A DNA stretch of 64,000 bases, taken from an uncultured Candidatus Saccharibacteria bacterium. Lineage in GTDB: Bacteria; Patescibacteriota; Saccharimonadia; Saccharimonadales; Saccharimonadaceae. Both the position numbers and the translations under genes were made by a program. Of this stretch, positions 43,930 to 52,570 are shown in pieces. Numbering within the stretch: position 1 is the first letter of the stretch; each line of letters starts with the position of its first letter. The DNA lies in NCBI GenBank assembly GCA_958399925.1, contig CATXOC010000001.1, positions 304,990-368,989 on the forward strand, read 5' to 3'. The notes below the pieces were generated by a model that did not search any database, was not told the origin of the DNA, and saw nothing but the letters and a program-made list of their open reading frames with translations.

Positions 43930-45417
43930 ATGAGTTTGGGAAATGCAGGTGAACACGGTACGCATATCGACGGTGATGCTAATAAATACCTAGTTAAAGG
44001 TTATTTGCCGACTATCGGTATTGAGTGCCATGTGCAGCTAAATAGTGCTACAAAGCTGTTCAGTACGACAGATAATGACGCACGTGACGCCGAGCCGAAC
44101 ACTAAGGTCAGCGTGATTGACTACGCTTTGCCGGGTATGTTGCCAGTACTGAATCACGAAGCTATTCGCTTGGCGGCACGAGCAGGCAAAGCGCTGAACA
44201 GCGAGATTGCACACGTTAGCCGTTTTGATCGTAAACATTATTTCTATCCGGATTTGCCGAAGGGCTACCAGATTTCGCAGATGTATGCACCGCTAATTAT
44301 TGGCGGTCATGTGGATTTGCCGAGCGGTGAGACGGTGCGTATTCACCACGCCCACGTCGAAGAGGATGCTGGTAAACTGACCCACTTTAGCGACCACTCG
44401 CTGGTTGATCTAAACCGTGCAGGTACACCACTAGTTGAGATTGTATCGGAGCCAGATATGCATTCAGCTAAGATGGCGCGGGCTTACGCCGAAGAGCTAC
44501 ACCTACTGATGACCTTTGCTAAGGTGACGATTGGTGACTTGTACCATGGCAACATGCGTTTTGACGTGAACATTTCAGTGGCGAAGCCAGGCGACAAATT
44601 GGGCACTCGTACTGAGCTAAAGAACCTAAACTCGTTCCGTGCAGTAGAGCGAGCGACTGAATACGAGATTAATCGTCAGATTGAGCTACTAGAGGACGGT
44701 GGCGAAGTTGAACAGCAGACTCGTGGCTGGGACGAGGGCAAACAACAGACCTTCAAACAGCGTGGCAAGGAAAACGCGCAGGATTATCGCTATATGCCAG
44801 ACGCGGATATCCCGCCAGTAGTACTGACCGATGCGGATATTGCTGAAATGCAAGCGGACTTCCCGGTAATGCCGGCGCAGTATCGGGCAAAATTTGCGAC
44901 TATGAATGTTGATGATTCGGTTGTTCAGGTGCTATTGAATACTGAAATTGTGGCAGAGCTGGTAAGTAAAATTATTGATCAGGCTGGCGCTGATGTAGCA
45001 CGTCGTATTGCTAATATGTTTGCATCGGCACTGCCTGCCGAAGACGACACTGATGCTGCAAAGAAGGAGCTAAACCTGCCAAGTGCAGAGCATCTAATTA
45101 AGCTAGCGCAGATGCTAGCAGACAAGAAGGTCTCGTCAACTGCGGGTAAGGAAATCTTTGCAGAACTACTAAACAACGATCAGGACCCAGAAGAGATCGC
45201 AAAGAGTAAGAACCTATTGCAGGTTAGCGATACTGGTGCAATCGAGAAGATTGTTGATGGTGTATTAGCTGCACCGCAGTGCGCTAAAGCTGTCGCAGAT
45301 TTCAAGGCTGGCAACGAAAAGGTGATTGGATTCTTGGTGGGTCAGGTTATGAAAGCGTCTAAGGGCAAGGCTAATCCGTCGCTCGCTCAAGAAATCTTGC
45401 GTAAAAAGCTAGCCTAG
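43930..45417 (+). CDS. gatB: Asp/Glu-tRNA amidotransferase subunit B
   Basis: A 495-residue GatB. YLPTIGIECHVQLNSATKLF, DYALPGMLPVLN, FDRKHYFYPDLPKGYQISQ, HVEEDAGKL, DLNRAGTPLVEIVSEPD and YRYMPDADIPP all match the kinase/amidation core, and a YqeY-type tail domain ends the protein. It activates Glu- or Asp-tRNA and transfers the amide. GGAGG SD before the ATG. Presence of gatCAB suggests one or both of GlnRS and AsnRS are missing. Confidence 0.95.
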   Translation: MSLGNAGEHGTHIDGDANKYLVKGYLPTIGIECHVQLNSATKLFSTTDNDARDAEPNTKVSVIDYALPGMLPVLNHEAIRLAARAGKALNSEIAHVSRFDRKHYFYPDLPKGYQISQMYAPLIIGGHVDLPSGETVRIHHAHVEEDAGKLTHFSDHSLVDLNRAGTPLVEIVSEPDMHSAKMARAYAEELHLLMTFAKVTIGDLYHGNMRFDVNISVAKPGDKLGTRTELKNLNSFRAVERATEYEINRQIELLEDGGEVEQQTRGWDEGKQQTFKQRGKENAQDYRYMPDADIPPVVLTDADIAEMQADFPVMPAQYRAKFATMNVDDSVVQVLLNTEIVAELVSKIIDQAGADVARRIANMFASALPAEDDTDAAKKELNLPSAEHLIKLAQMLADKKVSSTAGKEIFAELLNNDQDPEEIAKSKNLLQVSDTGAIEKIVDGVLAAPQCAKAVADFKAGNEKVIGFLVGQVMKASKGKANPSLAQEILRKKLA

Positions 45418-45481
45418 ATACAACTGCTGCTACTGACTGCGACACTATTCTGGCTAAGTGATAAACCTCTGTTTTCTGTGG

Positions 45482-45532
45482 TATAATACTAGTAATTTGA
45501 TATTAGTCATTTCGATAACATTGGCTAATATC
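45482..45532 (+). promoter_or_regulatory. Extended -10 promoter with inverted repeat in leader
   Basis: TGGTATAAT (-10 at 45482-45487) is followed by a perfect 8-bp inverted repeat, GATATTAG (45499-45506) and CTAATATC (45525-45532), inside the leader of the 45561 gene. It could be an operator or an mRNA hairpin ahead of the SD (AGGAGG). Confidence 0.5.
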
Positions 45533-45560
45533 AATCGAACATTCCAGGTTAGGAGGAAAC

Positions 45561-46640
45561 ATGTTGGCAGTAAAAGATCAAGTTGTCGCAGAACGACAGA
45601 CAAAGAAGCCTGCATGTAAATTATGTACGGACTTTGCGATTCTACTTTCAGGTGGCTTTGGCGGACGAGCTGGTCAGACGGCTGGTCTACTGGGGTCAAA
45701 GGACGCTCTAGATCTGGTAGAAGGTGAACCAATCATCGTTAAGCGCGTACAGGAAAAGCTGGATGCTGGCTTTAAGCGAGTTAAGCTGGTAGCACGCAAG
45801 GGCAAGGCGATTCAGCGTTATCGTGAAATCTTTAAGGAGATTGACCCAGAATATCTGGATTACCTTGAGAGCGGTAACGAATACAAGAAGAGTTTGGCTA
45901 AGCGTCTGCGTGAAATTCAGTCTTATCCTGTTGACATAATTGAGCAAGATCCAAAGCTGCCATATGGCAATTTCTCGCCACTCTATACGTTGTATCAGAT
46001 GGGAGAGCTCCATCCGGGGTGCTCTTATCTGGTGTCGTATGCTGACGATGGCGTGCTGGGCGAGAATCCTTCTGCGCGCTTGCGTCAGACCTATTCGCAA
46101 GGGCAGGCTGATGTTGTAATGATGGCTCAGGAAGTACCGGACGAAGAGGTGTCGAAATTTGGCACCTTTGACTTTGTTCCTGGGGCATGTGAATATGGCA
46201 ATGTTGATGGCAATATCCGCTTTTTGCAGGGTATGGTGCGTCGACTGGCAGAGAAGAAACCAATAGGCGAAGCTCCGTCTGATATTGCATCACTGGGTCG
46301 CATGATTTTGCCATACGACATCTTTGAATATGCACTCAACGCTGGTTACGACCCGGATGGGCCGAAATCAGCTAAAGAAGAAGGTTTTCGCGAGTTCAAT
46401 ACAGTGGACGCGATCAACGCTATGGCCGATTACGGTTATAGGGTGATGGCGCTCGGTGTCGCTAAGGGCCTATGGCTGACAACAGGAGATGTGCAGAGCT
46501 TGAACTATGCGCGTTTTGTTTATTGGGTTAACGAACATCCCGAGGAGACATGTGCTCGCATTTTGCGCCATCTGTTGTCGAACCCCAAGACACGCCATAT
46601 TGTCTCGGAAGAAGTGGCGCGCGCGATGCCCAGTCGCTGA
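45561..46640 (+). CDS. GalU-like nucleotidyltransferase family protein
   Basis: A 359-residue protein with traits of UTP-glucose-1-phosphate uridylyltransferases. The nucleotide loop is LLSGGFGGRAG (28-38), a variant of L-x-A-G-x-G-T-R, followed by the family's C-terminal pattern IGEAPSDIASLGRMILPYDIFEYAL, NTVDAINAMADYGYRVMALG and GDVQSLNYARFVYW. It would make or use an NDP-sugar. The altered loop and an N-terminal CKLC pair make the exact reaction uncertain. Strong SD (AGGAGG) and an inverted repeat in the leader. Stop is TGA. Confidence 0.6.
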   Translation: MLAVKDQVVAERQTKKPACKLCTDFAILLSGGFGGRAGQTAGLLGSKDALDLVEGEPIIVKRVQEKLDAGFKRVKLVARKGKAIQRYREIFKEIDPEYLDYLESGNEYKKSLAKRLREIQSYPVDIIEQDPKLPYGNFSPLYTLYQMGELHPGCSYLVSYADDGVLGENPSARLRQTYSQGQADVVMMAQEVPDEEVSKFGTFDFVPGACEYGNVDGNIRFLQGMVRRLAEKKPIGEAPSDIASLGRMILPYDIFEYALNAGYDPDGPKSAKEEGFREFNTVDAINAMADYGYRVMALGVAKGLWLTTGDVQSLNYARFVYWVNEHPEETCARILRHLLSNPKTRHIVSEEVARAMPSR

Positions 46641-46665
46641 TTTTACTCCTACCGTTCTCTATGTC

Positions 46666-46693
46666 TAGGGAGCTTGCTTCGGCGGGCTCCCTA
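46666..46693 (+). terminator. Terminator-like hairpin
   Basis: TAGGGAGC and GCTCCCTA pair around a 12-nt loop, followed by TTAATTA. It separates the nucleotidyltransferase gene from the gene at 46717; the T tract is weak. Confidence 0.6.
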
Positions 46694-46716
46694 TTAATTA
46701 TGCTATAATATCACCT

Positions 46717-47886
46717 ATGAATGAGGATGATACAGAGAAGAAGTTGCAGGCTGATGGGGAATCTGCAGCCGTGGCTGATACTAACGACGACGAACCCGTC
46801 GAGCGCGATATTGAAATGGAGATGGCGCGCAAGCAAGAAGAGGCGACCGTCGACACAACCGCTGTGGTGCATCATACGCCCGAGCGTCCAGAAGAGCTAA
46901 CCCGGGTTAACAGCTTTGATATCTTTGCTTGGGCTAATAACATTAGTCGAATTAAAAATGACCTTGATGTTGAGCTGTTCTTGGTTAACAGACACTATAC
47001 GGTTTTTCAGCTGCCCATTGCTAAAGAGTTAATGCCGCAAGTTGCACCAGTCTTTATCTTGGAAATCTTAAACGAGATCGAGAAGGGTGCTGGGCTAGGT
47101 ATGGAAGTGCGAGCTTTCGAAAAGTCCGAGGCTGAGCCTGGTGTATTGCTATATTCTACGCAGAAGCAGGTGGCGAATGCTAACCATGTGTTGACTGTAA
47201 TCGAACACGAGCGCGAAACCATCGAGACCTTTGACGAGTATAACCATGAATTTAAGACTATTAAGATGGTCGTGGCACGCTTTACGCACAAGGATATCGA
47301 ACCATTTTATGTTTGCAAGCAGATTGCAGGCAGTTCATCCTTGAATGAGCGCACGGCTTGGCAGATTGACGAGAATGGCAGGCTGGATAGTTTTAAACCA
47401 GTTAGTGCCTTTAAAGTGCCAACGGACAATCAGGTATTAATCTGTGGTAATGCCGCCGAAGAAGATAGTAGCGACAAGAATCTGCGTATCTTTGCATTCG
47501 CGCCGAAGAAGTTTGAGACAATGTTCGGCTATGCCTACAAGAAGCAGGCTATTACTGACAAGAAGGTCGAGCAAATTATGTCGCATTACAGATTGAACTT
47601 CCCAGAGGGTCAAGACCTGAACACTATGATTGCTGGTCGGCCGAAGATTATCAATAAACTGCAGAGTATGGAACTAGGCACGAAGCCGCAGGATGACTTA
47701 ATTAAGTACGCCGAGGACATGGCGCTAGATCTAATGACTACTGACGATGGTGCAATTATCATTATGGACAAGAAAGACGTTGATACATTTGTTGGGCTAC
47801 TGAATGACGATTACATGACGTCTGAGCTGACCGGTTTGCGTTATGAAATCAAGGGTAAGAAACTCCTCGGCGGCGAAGAAGAGTAG
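46717..47886 (+). CDS. Hypothetical protein, possibly DUF4868/KwaB-like
   Basis: A 389-residue soluble protein. An acidic, disordered N-terminus (about 1-60) precedes a folded region. The C-terminal half (APKKFETMFGYAYKKQAITD, then AGRPKIINKLQSME, then VGLLNDDYMTSELTGLRYEI) resembles, from memory, the DUF4868 pattern of KwaB, a component of the Kiwa phage-defence system. No KwaA-like four-helix membrane gene is next to it. TATAAT (46704-46709) ends 7 nt before the ATG: leaderless. Treat the KwaB idea as a hypothesis. Confidence 0.5.
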   Translation: MNEDDTEKKLQADGESAAVADTNDDEPVERDIEMEMARKQEEATVDTTAVVHHTPERPEELTRVNSFDIFAWANNISRIKNDLDVELFLVNRHYTVFQLPIAKELMPQVAPVFILEILNEIEKGAGLGMEVRAFEKSEAEPGVLLYSTQKQVANANHVLTVIEHERETIETFDEYNHEFKTIKMVVARFTHKDIEPFYVCKQIAGSSSLNERTAWQIDENGRLDSFKPVSAFKVPTDNQVLICGNAAEEDSSDKNLRIFAFAPKKFETMFGYAYKKQAITDKKVEQIMSHYRLNFPEGQDLNTMIAGRPKIINKLQSMELGTKPQDDLIKYAEDMALDLMTTDDGAIIIMDKKDVDTFVGLLNDDYMTSELTGLRYEIKGKKLLGGEEE

Positions 47887-47940
47887 CAGGGTATAATATG
47901 CTGGATTTGTTATCGGATAAAGTGTGGCAGTGCATACGAA

Positions 47941-48096
47941 ATGTATGAAAATTATCTATATATCTACTCACCCAAAGAGATCGTATTGTCTAACGTGGCT
48001 GAGCTAGGAAAGTTTATCGAGTTTGGCAAGAGGATATGTCAGAGACAGTGGCGAGACATGCGCGATGAATTTAGGAGTACAGGGCAGGAGACGTAA
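47941..48096 (+). CDS. Small 51-residue protein
   Basis: A frame starting MYENYLYIYSPKEIVLSN and ending QWRDMRDEFRSTGQET (TAA). The SD of the next gene (AGGAG) lies in its last codons and its stop is 2 nt before the next GTG, an arrangement expected for coupled genes. A TATAAT box at 47892-47897 gives a leader of about 40 nt that also contains a 16-codon frame from 47898. No family recognised. Confidence 0.5.
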   Translation: MYENYLYIYSPKEIVLSNVAELGKFIEFGKRICQRQWRDMRDEFRSTGQET

Positions 48097-48098
48097 AG

Positions 48099-49055
48099 GT
48101 GGATTTCTCGGCATTCGATAAACGTATAACCTCGCGGGACTTTAGCAAGCAGCAGCTGAAGGATGCGGGCATTGATATGTGGCTTGATCAGAAGGTGTCG
48201 TACACAGGTGCTCAATACACCTTGCTGCAGTTTGCCTTGGATAACAATCTGGCTTATTTTAGTGTACTTAAGGACTACGACTGGCTCTATAATAACATCG
48301 ATAGTACCTTGCTTAACGTAATGAATGGCGGTGGCTTTGCAAGTACAGGTGGTAGCATGCTTGATGCAATGGTAAGCGTCGGCCATTCCGTTATTCGGCC
48401 AGGATCGACAGTTGCGCTATCGCGGACAGAGCATATGGGGTACGTGAAGATCTATAGGGCTAAACGTAGAGATGTGTCATTGGGTGTGTTGGCGTTCAGG
48501 CTATGCCGTTCCGCGCCGGCGCTTTCGATTATTCCCAAGCGGTATGGCTTTCCGACGGCGCCTAAGTGGTACAGCTTTCCGATGGAGTTGCCACACATTA
48601 CAGAGTTGCAACTAGAGGGAAATGCAATTGGTCCCGACTATAAAGTCCTAGCACCGCACGACTACCACGTCGATACTCTGCAGATTCTAACGCCTGATAC
48701 TATATCGTCTCTATCTAGGCTGGCTAAACGTTCGCTGCCTGTGGAATTGAGGGGCGACTGCTTATATATCTATTATGATATCAGTCTCTTTCAATCGGCA
48801 AACAGCGTTCGCGAGTTGCTGCATGACGGAAGAGAGCTATATAAAGAGATTGACCACCAGCTACGTAACTATCGCGATACACATGTCGAAGATACTAAGA
48901 GACCTAAGAGTGAAATCGCCAGGAAAGGTAAGACTCTAGGTAGGCCTAGTGCTCTTAGGACAATATTGGCCGGCATCGCCCTTGCCGCACTGCTTAGTGT
49001 TGGCCTGTCTTTACTGTATCGTCTTGTGAACTACCTATTGTCTCTCGTTGCCTGA
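48099..49055 (+). CDS. Hypothetical protein with C-terminal membrane anchor
   Basis: A 318-residue protein. The first 280 residues look cytoplasmic, with GGGFASTGGSMLDAM near residue 75 and paired FPTAPKWYSFPMELP-type strands. A basic stretch (KRPKSEIARKGKTLGRPSA) is followed by a C-terminal membrane segment (about 288-316), so it is probably tail-anchored. GTG start with an AGGAG SD inside the preceding small gene. Stop is TGA. No family recognised. Confidence 0.6.
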   Translation: MDFSAFDKRITSRDFSKQQLKDAGIDMWLDQKVSYTGAQYTLLQFALDNNLAYFSVLKDYDWLYNNIDSTLLNVMNGGGFASTGGSMLDAMVSVGHSVIRPGSTVALSRTEHMGYVKIYRAKRRDVSLGVLAFRLCRSAPALSIIPKRYGFPTAPKWYSFPMELPHITELQLEGNAIGPDYKVLAPHDYHVDTLQILTPDTISSLSRLAKRSLPVELRGDCLYIYYDISLFQSANSVRELLHDGRELYKEIDHQLRNYRDTHVEDTKRPKSEIARKGKTLGRPSALRTILAGIALAALLSVGLSLLYRLVNYLLSLVA

Positions 49056-49095
49056 CGAGCGTCTAGATTGGACTAATGGTATAATAGGCGGCGCA

Positions 49096-49473
49096 TTAAC
49101 TGCCGTACTGGTTTAATCCTGACTCGACCCAGTGGATGGAGTTTGGCCAATATGAAACCTTGTATAAAGTGGCTATGCTGCAGCTAAATTCACTAGCCAG
49201 CATATGGCTAGGTGTGAGCGAATTTACGGCGACACCGCTATTGGGCATAATGGTGATGGCGGGCGAGGGATTGATTAGCTTTAATTCTGCATAGGGATAG
49301 ACTCTAGCTAAACGACCTTTTGTGCCGTAGATTCCTAGCTCGCCTGCAATAAAGTCATTTGAAATAACACCGGGCTCGTCAAGCAGCTCAACTGTCCATC
49401 CTCTACTCCTCTCCTTGATGTATAGTGCGGTATCGGCAAAGTGCTGCCGTAGCTGTTCTGACCCCGCTCCTAG
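49096..49473 (-). pseudogene. Unannotated 125-codon frame without start codon
   Basis: The minus strand is open from 49473 to a TAA at 49098-49096 and reads as ordinary protein, for example ERSRGWTVELLDEPGVISND, IYGTKGRLARVYPYAELKLI and TIMPNSGVAVNSLTPSHMLA. The first ATG is internal (about 57 residues from the end) and a TAG lies just upstream, so the 5' end is missing or frameshifted. It fills most of the 515-bp gap between 49055 and 49572. It is probably a decayed gene of unknown family. A TATAAT (49080-49085, plus strand) nearby faces no gene. Confidence 0.45.
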
Positions 49474-49571
49474 CTAACATGGATATATGTTATCACGACT
49501 CGGACGTTTATTGCCAAATCTTTGAGCCATCAAGGGCTAGTCTGAGTATTTTGGTAGTATAATATAACCTA

Positions 49572-50582
49572 ATGAGTAAAATTGCGGGAACTAAGATTGT
49601 AGTGATCGGTGGCGGCACAGGATCATTCGTAGTGCTGTCGGGTCTGAAAAAATACGCGCGGGATATTTCGGCGTTAGTTAACATGGCTGACGATGGTGGC
49701 TCAACTGGACAACTAAGGGATGAATATGGTGTGTTGCCATCGGGCGACGTGCGGCAGTGTTTGGTGGCGCTGAGCTCTAGTCCACGGGTGCGCGAGCTGT
49801 TCAATTATCGTTTTGACGAGGGAAGATTTGCGGGACATGCCTTTGGTAATCTATTTCTAACGGCACTCGAGAAGATGACGGGCAGCTTTGCTGAGGGTGT
49901 AAAACTAGCCGAACAGGTGTTGCGCGTGGACGGTGAAGTCATTCCTGTAACATTAGACAGTGCAACATTAGTGGCGAAAGATGGTCGACGGGTGATTCGG
50001 GGCGAAGATGTCTTGACTGAGTCGAAACTAACGGCTCGACACCCGCGTATTACAGTAGAAAAACGTGACGGCCGTGGACGTGTACATTTGAATCCGGCTG
50101 CCGCGGAGGCAATTAAGACTGCGGATATGATTGTGATTGCACCGGGTAATTTGTATAGCTCTCTGGCACCTAGCCTAGCAATTTCAGGTATGGGTAAATT
50201 GTTGATGTCTGCGCCAGCCAAGAAAGTATATATAACGAATTTGATTAACAAGCCTGGTCAGACTGATGGCTTCGCAGTGCATAATTATGCGGCCGAGCTA
50301 GAGCGTATTGCGGGCGCAAAGTTCCTGGACTACGTGATATATAACATTAAACAACCGTCAGATGAGCTACTAGAAAAGTATGCTAAGGCAGGCGAGTTGC
50401 CGGTGGCGATTGATCAGGAGGCGTTAAGGGAGGCGCACTACAAGGTGATCGGCGCTAAATTGTTAGCTGATCAGGTTTGGCAGAACAAGTCTAAGAAAGA
50501 CCCACTAGCGGCGCAGCGTTCCTTAATTCGCCATGATCCTGATGCGGTGGCGCGGGCGATTATGAAGCTATTCTTTAGCTAA
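49572..50582 (+). CDS. YvcK/CofD-like protein (gluconeogenesis factor family)
   Basis: A 336-residue protein. KIVVIGGGTGSFVVLSGLK at the N-terminus, then NMADDGGSTGQLRDEYGVLPSGDVRQCL, match YvcK, which binds UDP-sugars and affects cell wall synthesis and carbon routing; the fold is shared with the F420 enzyme CofD. FGNLFLTAL and PGNLYSSLAPSLA are further family blocks. TATAAT (49558-49563) ends 8 nt before the ATG: leaderless. Its usual partners RapZ and WhiA are not beside it. Confidence 0.88.
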   Translation: MSKIAGTKIVVIGGGTGSFVVLSGLKKYARDISALVNMADDGGSTGQLRDEYGVLPSGDVRQCLVALSSSPRVRELFNYRFDEGRFAGHAFGNLFLTALEKMTGSFAEGVKLAEQVLRVDGEVIPVTLDSATLVAKDGRRVIRGEDVLTESKLTARHPRITVEKRDGRGRVHLNPAAAEAIKTADMIVIAPGNLYSSLAPSLAISGMGKLLMSAPAKKVYITNLINKPGQTDGFAVHNYAAELERIAGAKFLDYVIYNIKQPSDELLEKYAKAGELPVAIDQEALREAHYKVIGAKLLADQVWQNKSKKDPLAAQRSLIRHDPDAVARAIMKLFFS

Positions 50583-50671
50583 TGTAATATCTATGCTCAA
50601 TATCCCCAGCGTGGCTAACGCCACTGCTTGCCCCTTTTTACCAAAAAGAGGCTAATATAAAATACCAAAAT

Positions 50672-50740
50672 GCAAAGCCTCCCTTTGGTAAAGGGAGGCA
50701 GATTTGACGCCGTTAGGCGGCAAGTCGGAGAGATTGATAC
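50672..50740. repeat. Second locus of the CCTCCCTTT palindromic repeat
   Basis: GCCTCCCTTTGGTAAAGGGA (perfect palindromic core) followed by GACGCCGTTAGGCGGCAAGTC and GGAGAGATTGATA. The two-palindrome plan is the same as in the best copy at 27412-27470, so both belong to one dispersed element family. Confidence 0.65.
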
Positions 50741-50744
50741 CTGT

Positions 50745-51404
50745 CTAGTCGTGGTCGTGTAGGCGCCTGAAGCGCCGGTCGCGCTCGCGGTAAACTGCAG
50801 CCTTGACACTATTGCAGCCATCGCGCTCCATGTCGGTCAATTGCTGGTCGGTCAGGTAGCCCGAACGGACTGCGGCTGCGCGCACAGCTGGTTCGGCGTC
50901 GCGGCGCATGGCCATGATGCGCTCGGTCGGCAGTCGGTCGGATTCGATCGTTGCGGAGCGTACGTAGGGGTTTCTATCTTCAGACATGTCGTAGATGCGA
51001 CTGTCCGGCAACAGCCCGAATAGTACCGTGGCCTGGCGCACTCGAGCTGATTTGTGATAGCTCAACTCAAAGATGTCGTCAGGGAATAGCTTCTCACTGT
51101 GAATAACGGCCATGACGACACCGACGCTGTCGTCGGTCATTGCTATATCGTGGAGCCGTTTGTAGCTGAGTTGTCCTGAACGGACACAAGCGCCACGGAC
51201 GATGGCGCGATCGCAATAGCTAAGCATTTCGACGACCTGTGAGTTAAGCTTTCCGGACATTGCCGCTGCTGCAATGATGAAGGAATCCTTAGACTGAAGC
51301 ATCTTGCTGAGCGTACTTTGGTCAGCGCCAAAGATGGCGACGCACAGCGCTTGTTCAAGTGGGCCAAGCGTGGTTTTGTCTTGCTTCTTTGTGGTCTCAA
51401 CCAT
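50745..51404 (-). CDS. HEAT-like repeat protein
   Basis: About 219 residues made of short helical repeats, each with an Ala/Val-Arg step: AIVRGACVRSGQLS, ARVRQATVLFGLLP, PYVRSATIESDRLP, PAVRAAAVRSGYLT, NSVKAAVYRERD. This is typical of HEAT or variant-HEAT (leucine-rich repeat variant) scaffolds that bind proteins. A TTG at 51413 abuts the SD (AAAGGA), while the ATG at 51404 is 9 nt from it, so the ATG is chosen. No partner gene is evident. Confidence 0.7.
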   Translation of the reverse strand: MVETTKKQDKTTLGPLEQALCVAIFGADQSTLSKMLQSKDSFIIAAAAMSGKLNSQVVEMLSYCDRAIVRGACVRSGQLSYKRLHDIAMTDDSVGVVMAVIHSEKLFPDDIFELSYHKSARVRQATVLFGLLPDSRIYDMSEDRNPYVRSATIESDRLPTERIMAMRRDAEPAVRAAAVRSGYLTDQQLTDMERDGCNSVKAAVYRERDRRFRRLHDHD

Positions 51405-51584
51405 AAGGTGCAATCCTTTCTAACTAGTATACACCATGTGGTGCATAATGGTTTGGATAACATAAGTATATTAATATAAATGGTACATGCGGTCAAGCTA
51501 GAGTAAAATGACTAGAGTAACAGTGGTAGAGCTGTGTATGCGATGATATAAACTGGACAAAAAATCAAAAAACTGTAATTGGGC

Positions 51585-51613
51585 TTGACATAATAAAGCG
51601 CTTGTGCTAGTAT
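51585..51613 (+). promoter_or_regulatory. Promoter of small membrane protein gene
   Basis: TTGACA (51585-51590), exactly 17 bp, TAGTAT (51608-51613); the ATG is 10 nt downstream, so the mRNA is leaderless or nearly so. Confidence 0.75.
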
Positions 51614-51623
51614 TAATAATGTT

Positions 51624-51872
51624 ATGACAAAGACAAATAAATTAACCAAAAATACCGTAAAGTCGAATTGCAAGTCACAGGAGACTGAGGCGGAAAACCA
51701 GCGTAACGAAGTTAGTGCTGCATTGGTTCAGGATATGACTAACGAGAACGTTAAAAATAGCGTATTGATTACTTCGATCGTAGCTAACTTATTTGTTATT
51801 ACAGCATTCTTCTTAGCGGTTAGCGATGCACCATCTGCACATGCACTAGGCCAGTTAATTTATAGTCTGTAA
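51624..51872 (+). CDS. Small membrane protein
   Basis: An 82-residue protein: a polar N-terminal half rich in Asn, Lys and Glu, then one membrane segment (about 48-68, LITSIVANLFVITAFFLAV). It has its own strong promoter and a perfect-palindrome terminator (51926-51953), so it is a stand-alone, probably well expressed gene directly upstream of the dcw cluster. No family recognised. Confidence 0.65.
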   Translation: MTKTNKLTKNTVKSNCKSQETEAENQRNEVSAALVQDMTNENVKNSVLITSIVANLFVITAFFLAVSDAPSAHALGQLIYSL

Positions 51873-51925
51873 TAGATGCGATTAGAAGATAAGATAGAAG
51901 ATAGATAAGAGATAGATTTATATAA

Positions 51926-51953
51926 GAGGTAGTCCAATTGGACTACCTCTTTA
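51926..51953 (+). terminator. Perfect-palindrome terminator
   Basis: AAGAGGTAGTCCAA and TTGGACTACCTCTT are exact complements, followed by TAATTGT. It separates the small membrane protein from mraZ and may act in both directions. Confidence 0.85.
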
Positions 51954-52008
51954 ATTGTCTAGCGGTGACGTCTTGTGACATCGTGGGAAAATTTACAATA
52001 TACAGGTA

Positions 52009-52037
52009 TTGCGGTGGGTAGTAGTGGGTAGTATAAT
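52009..52037 (+). promoter_or_regulatory. mraZ promoter with MraZ-box repeats in the spacer
   Basis: TTGCGG (52009-52014), 17 bp, TATAAT (52032-52037). The spacer holds two GTGGGTAGTA units, placing TGGG at 52015-52018 and 52025-52028, ten bases apart. MraZ binds TGGG repeats of this spacing and represses the dcw operon in other bacteria, so autoregulation is likely. A further GTGGG lies at about 51983. Confidence 0.8.
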
Positions 52038-52143
52038 TTAGGCAGTGGTAAGAATAAGCGCCACGAACGTCAAAATTAATTAGTTATTCGCCCATATGGG
52101 CGGTAATTTTTACTGGTTGACGGCGAAGGATTAAGTATTACTA

Positions 52144-52503
52144 ATGAGCAAGGTTGATTACTTTGAACGAAAGCTAGACGACAAGCACCGCTTGACCATT
52201 CCGGTCGAGCTGCGCGATGAGTTTGCTGACGGCGTAGTAATCACGCGCGGTTTTGGTAAATATTTACATCTGTACGCTAAGTCGGTCTGGGACAATGATA
52301 TGGAGACTGCACTGACTGGTGATATTTTGGATGAGCGGGTTGCAGACTTGAATGTGAAGTTTCGCACCGGTAAATCCGAGGTAACGCTAGATCGCAAGCA
52401 GGGTCGCATCGTTCTAGAGCAGCACTTGTTAGACTATGCTGGCATCGACCGCGAGGTTGTAGCCGTGCGAGCGGGTAAGTACTGGCGGTTAACAGCAAAA
52501 TAG
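52144..52503 (+). CDS. mraZ: Transcriptional regulator MraZ
   Basis: A 119-residue protein with two AbrB-like half domains: ERKLDDKHRLTIPVELRDEF with VITRGFGKYLHLY, and VTLDRKQGRIVLEQHLLDYAGI. MraZ is a ring-shaped DNA-binding repressor of the division and cell wall cluster. The promoter ahead of it carries matching TGGG repeats. The family is usually 140-150 residues, so this is a compact version. A hairpin (GTGTAGG/CCTACAC, 52521-52545) follows the stop, and a second promoter lies between mraZ and rsmH. Confidence 0.93.
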   Translation: MSKVDYFERKLDDKHRLTIPVELRDEFADGVVITRGFGKYLHLYAKSVWDNDMETALTGDILDERVADLNVKFRTGKSEVTLDRKQGRIVLEQHLLDYAGIDREVVAVRAGKYWRLTAK

Positions 52504-52570
52504 CGGTAACACTAGCTGTGGTGTAGGGCGGACTAAATCCTACACAAGTAAAAATTACACCAAAATAGTT

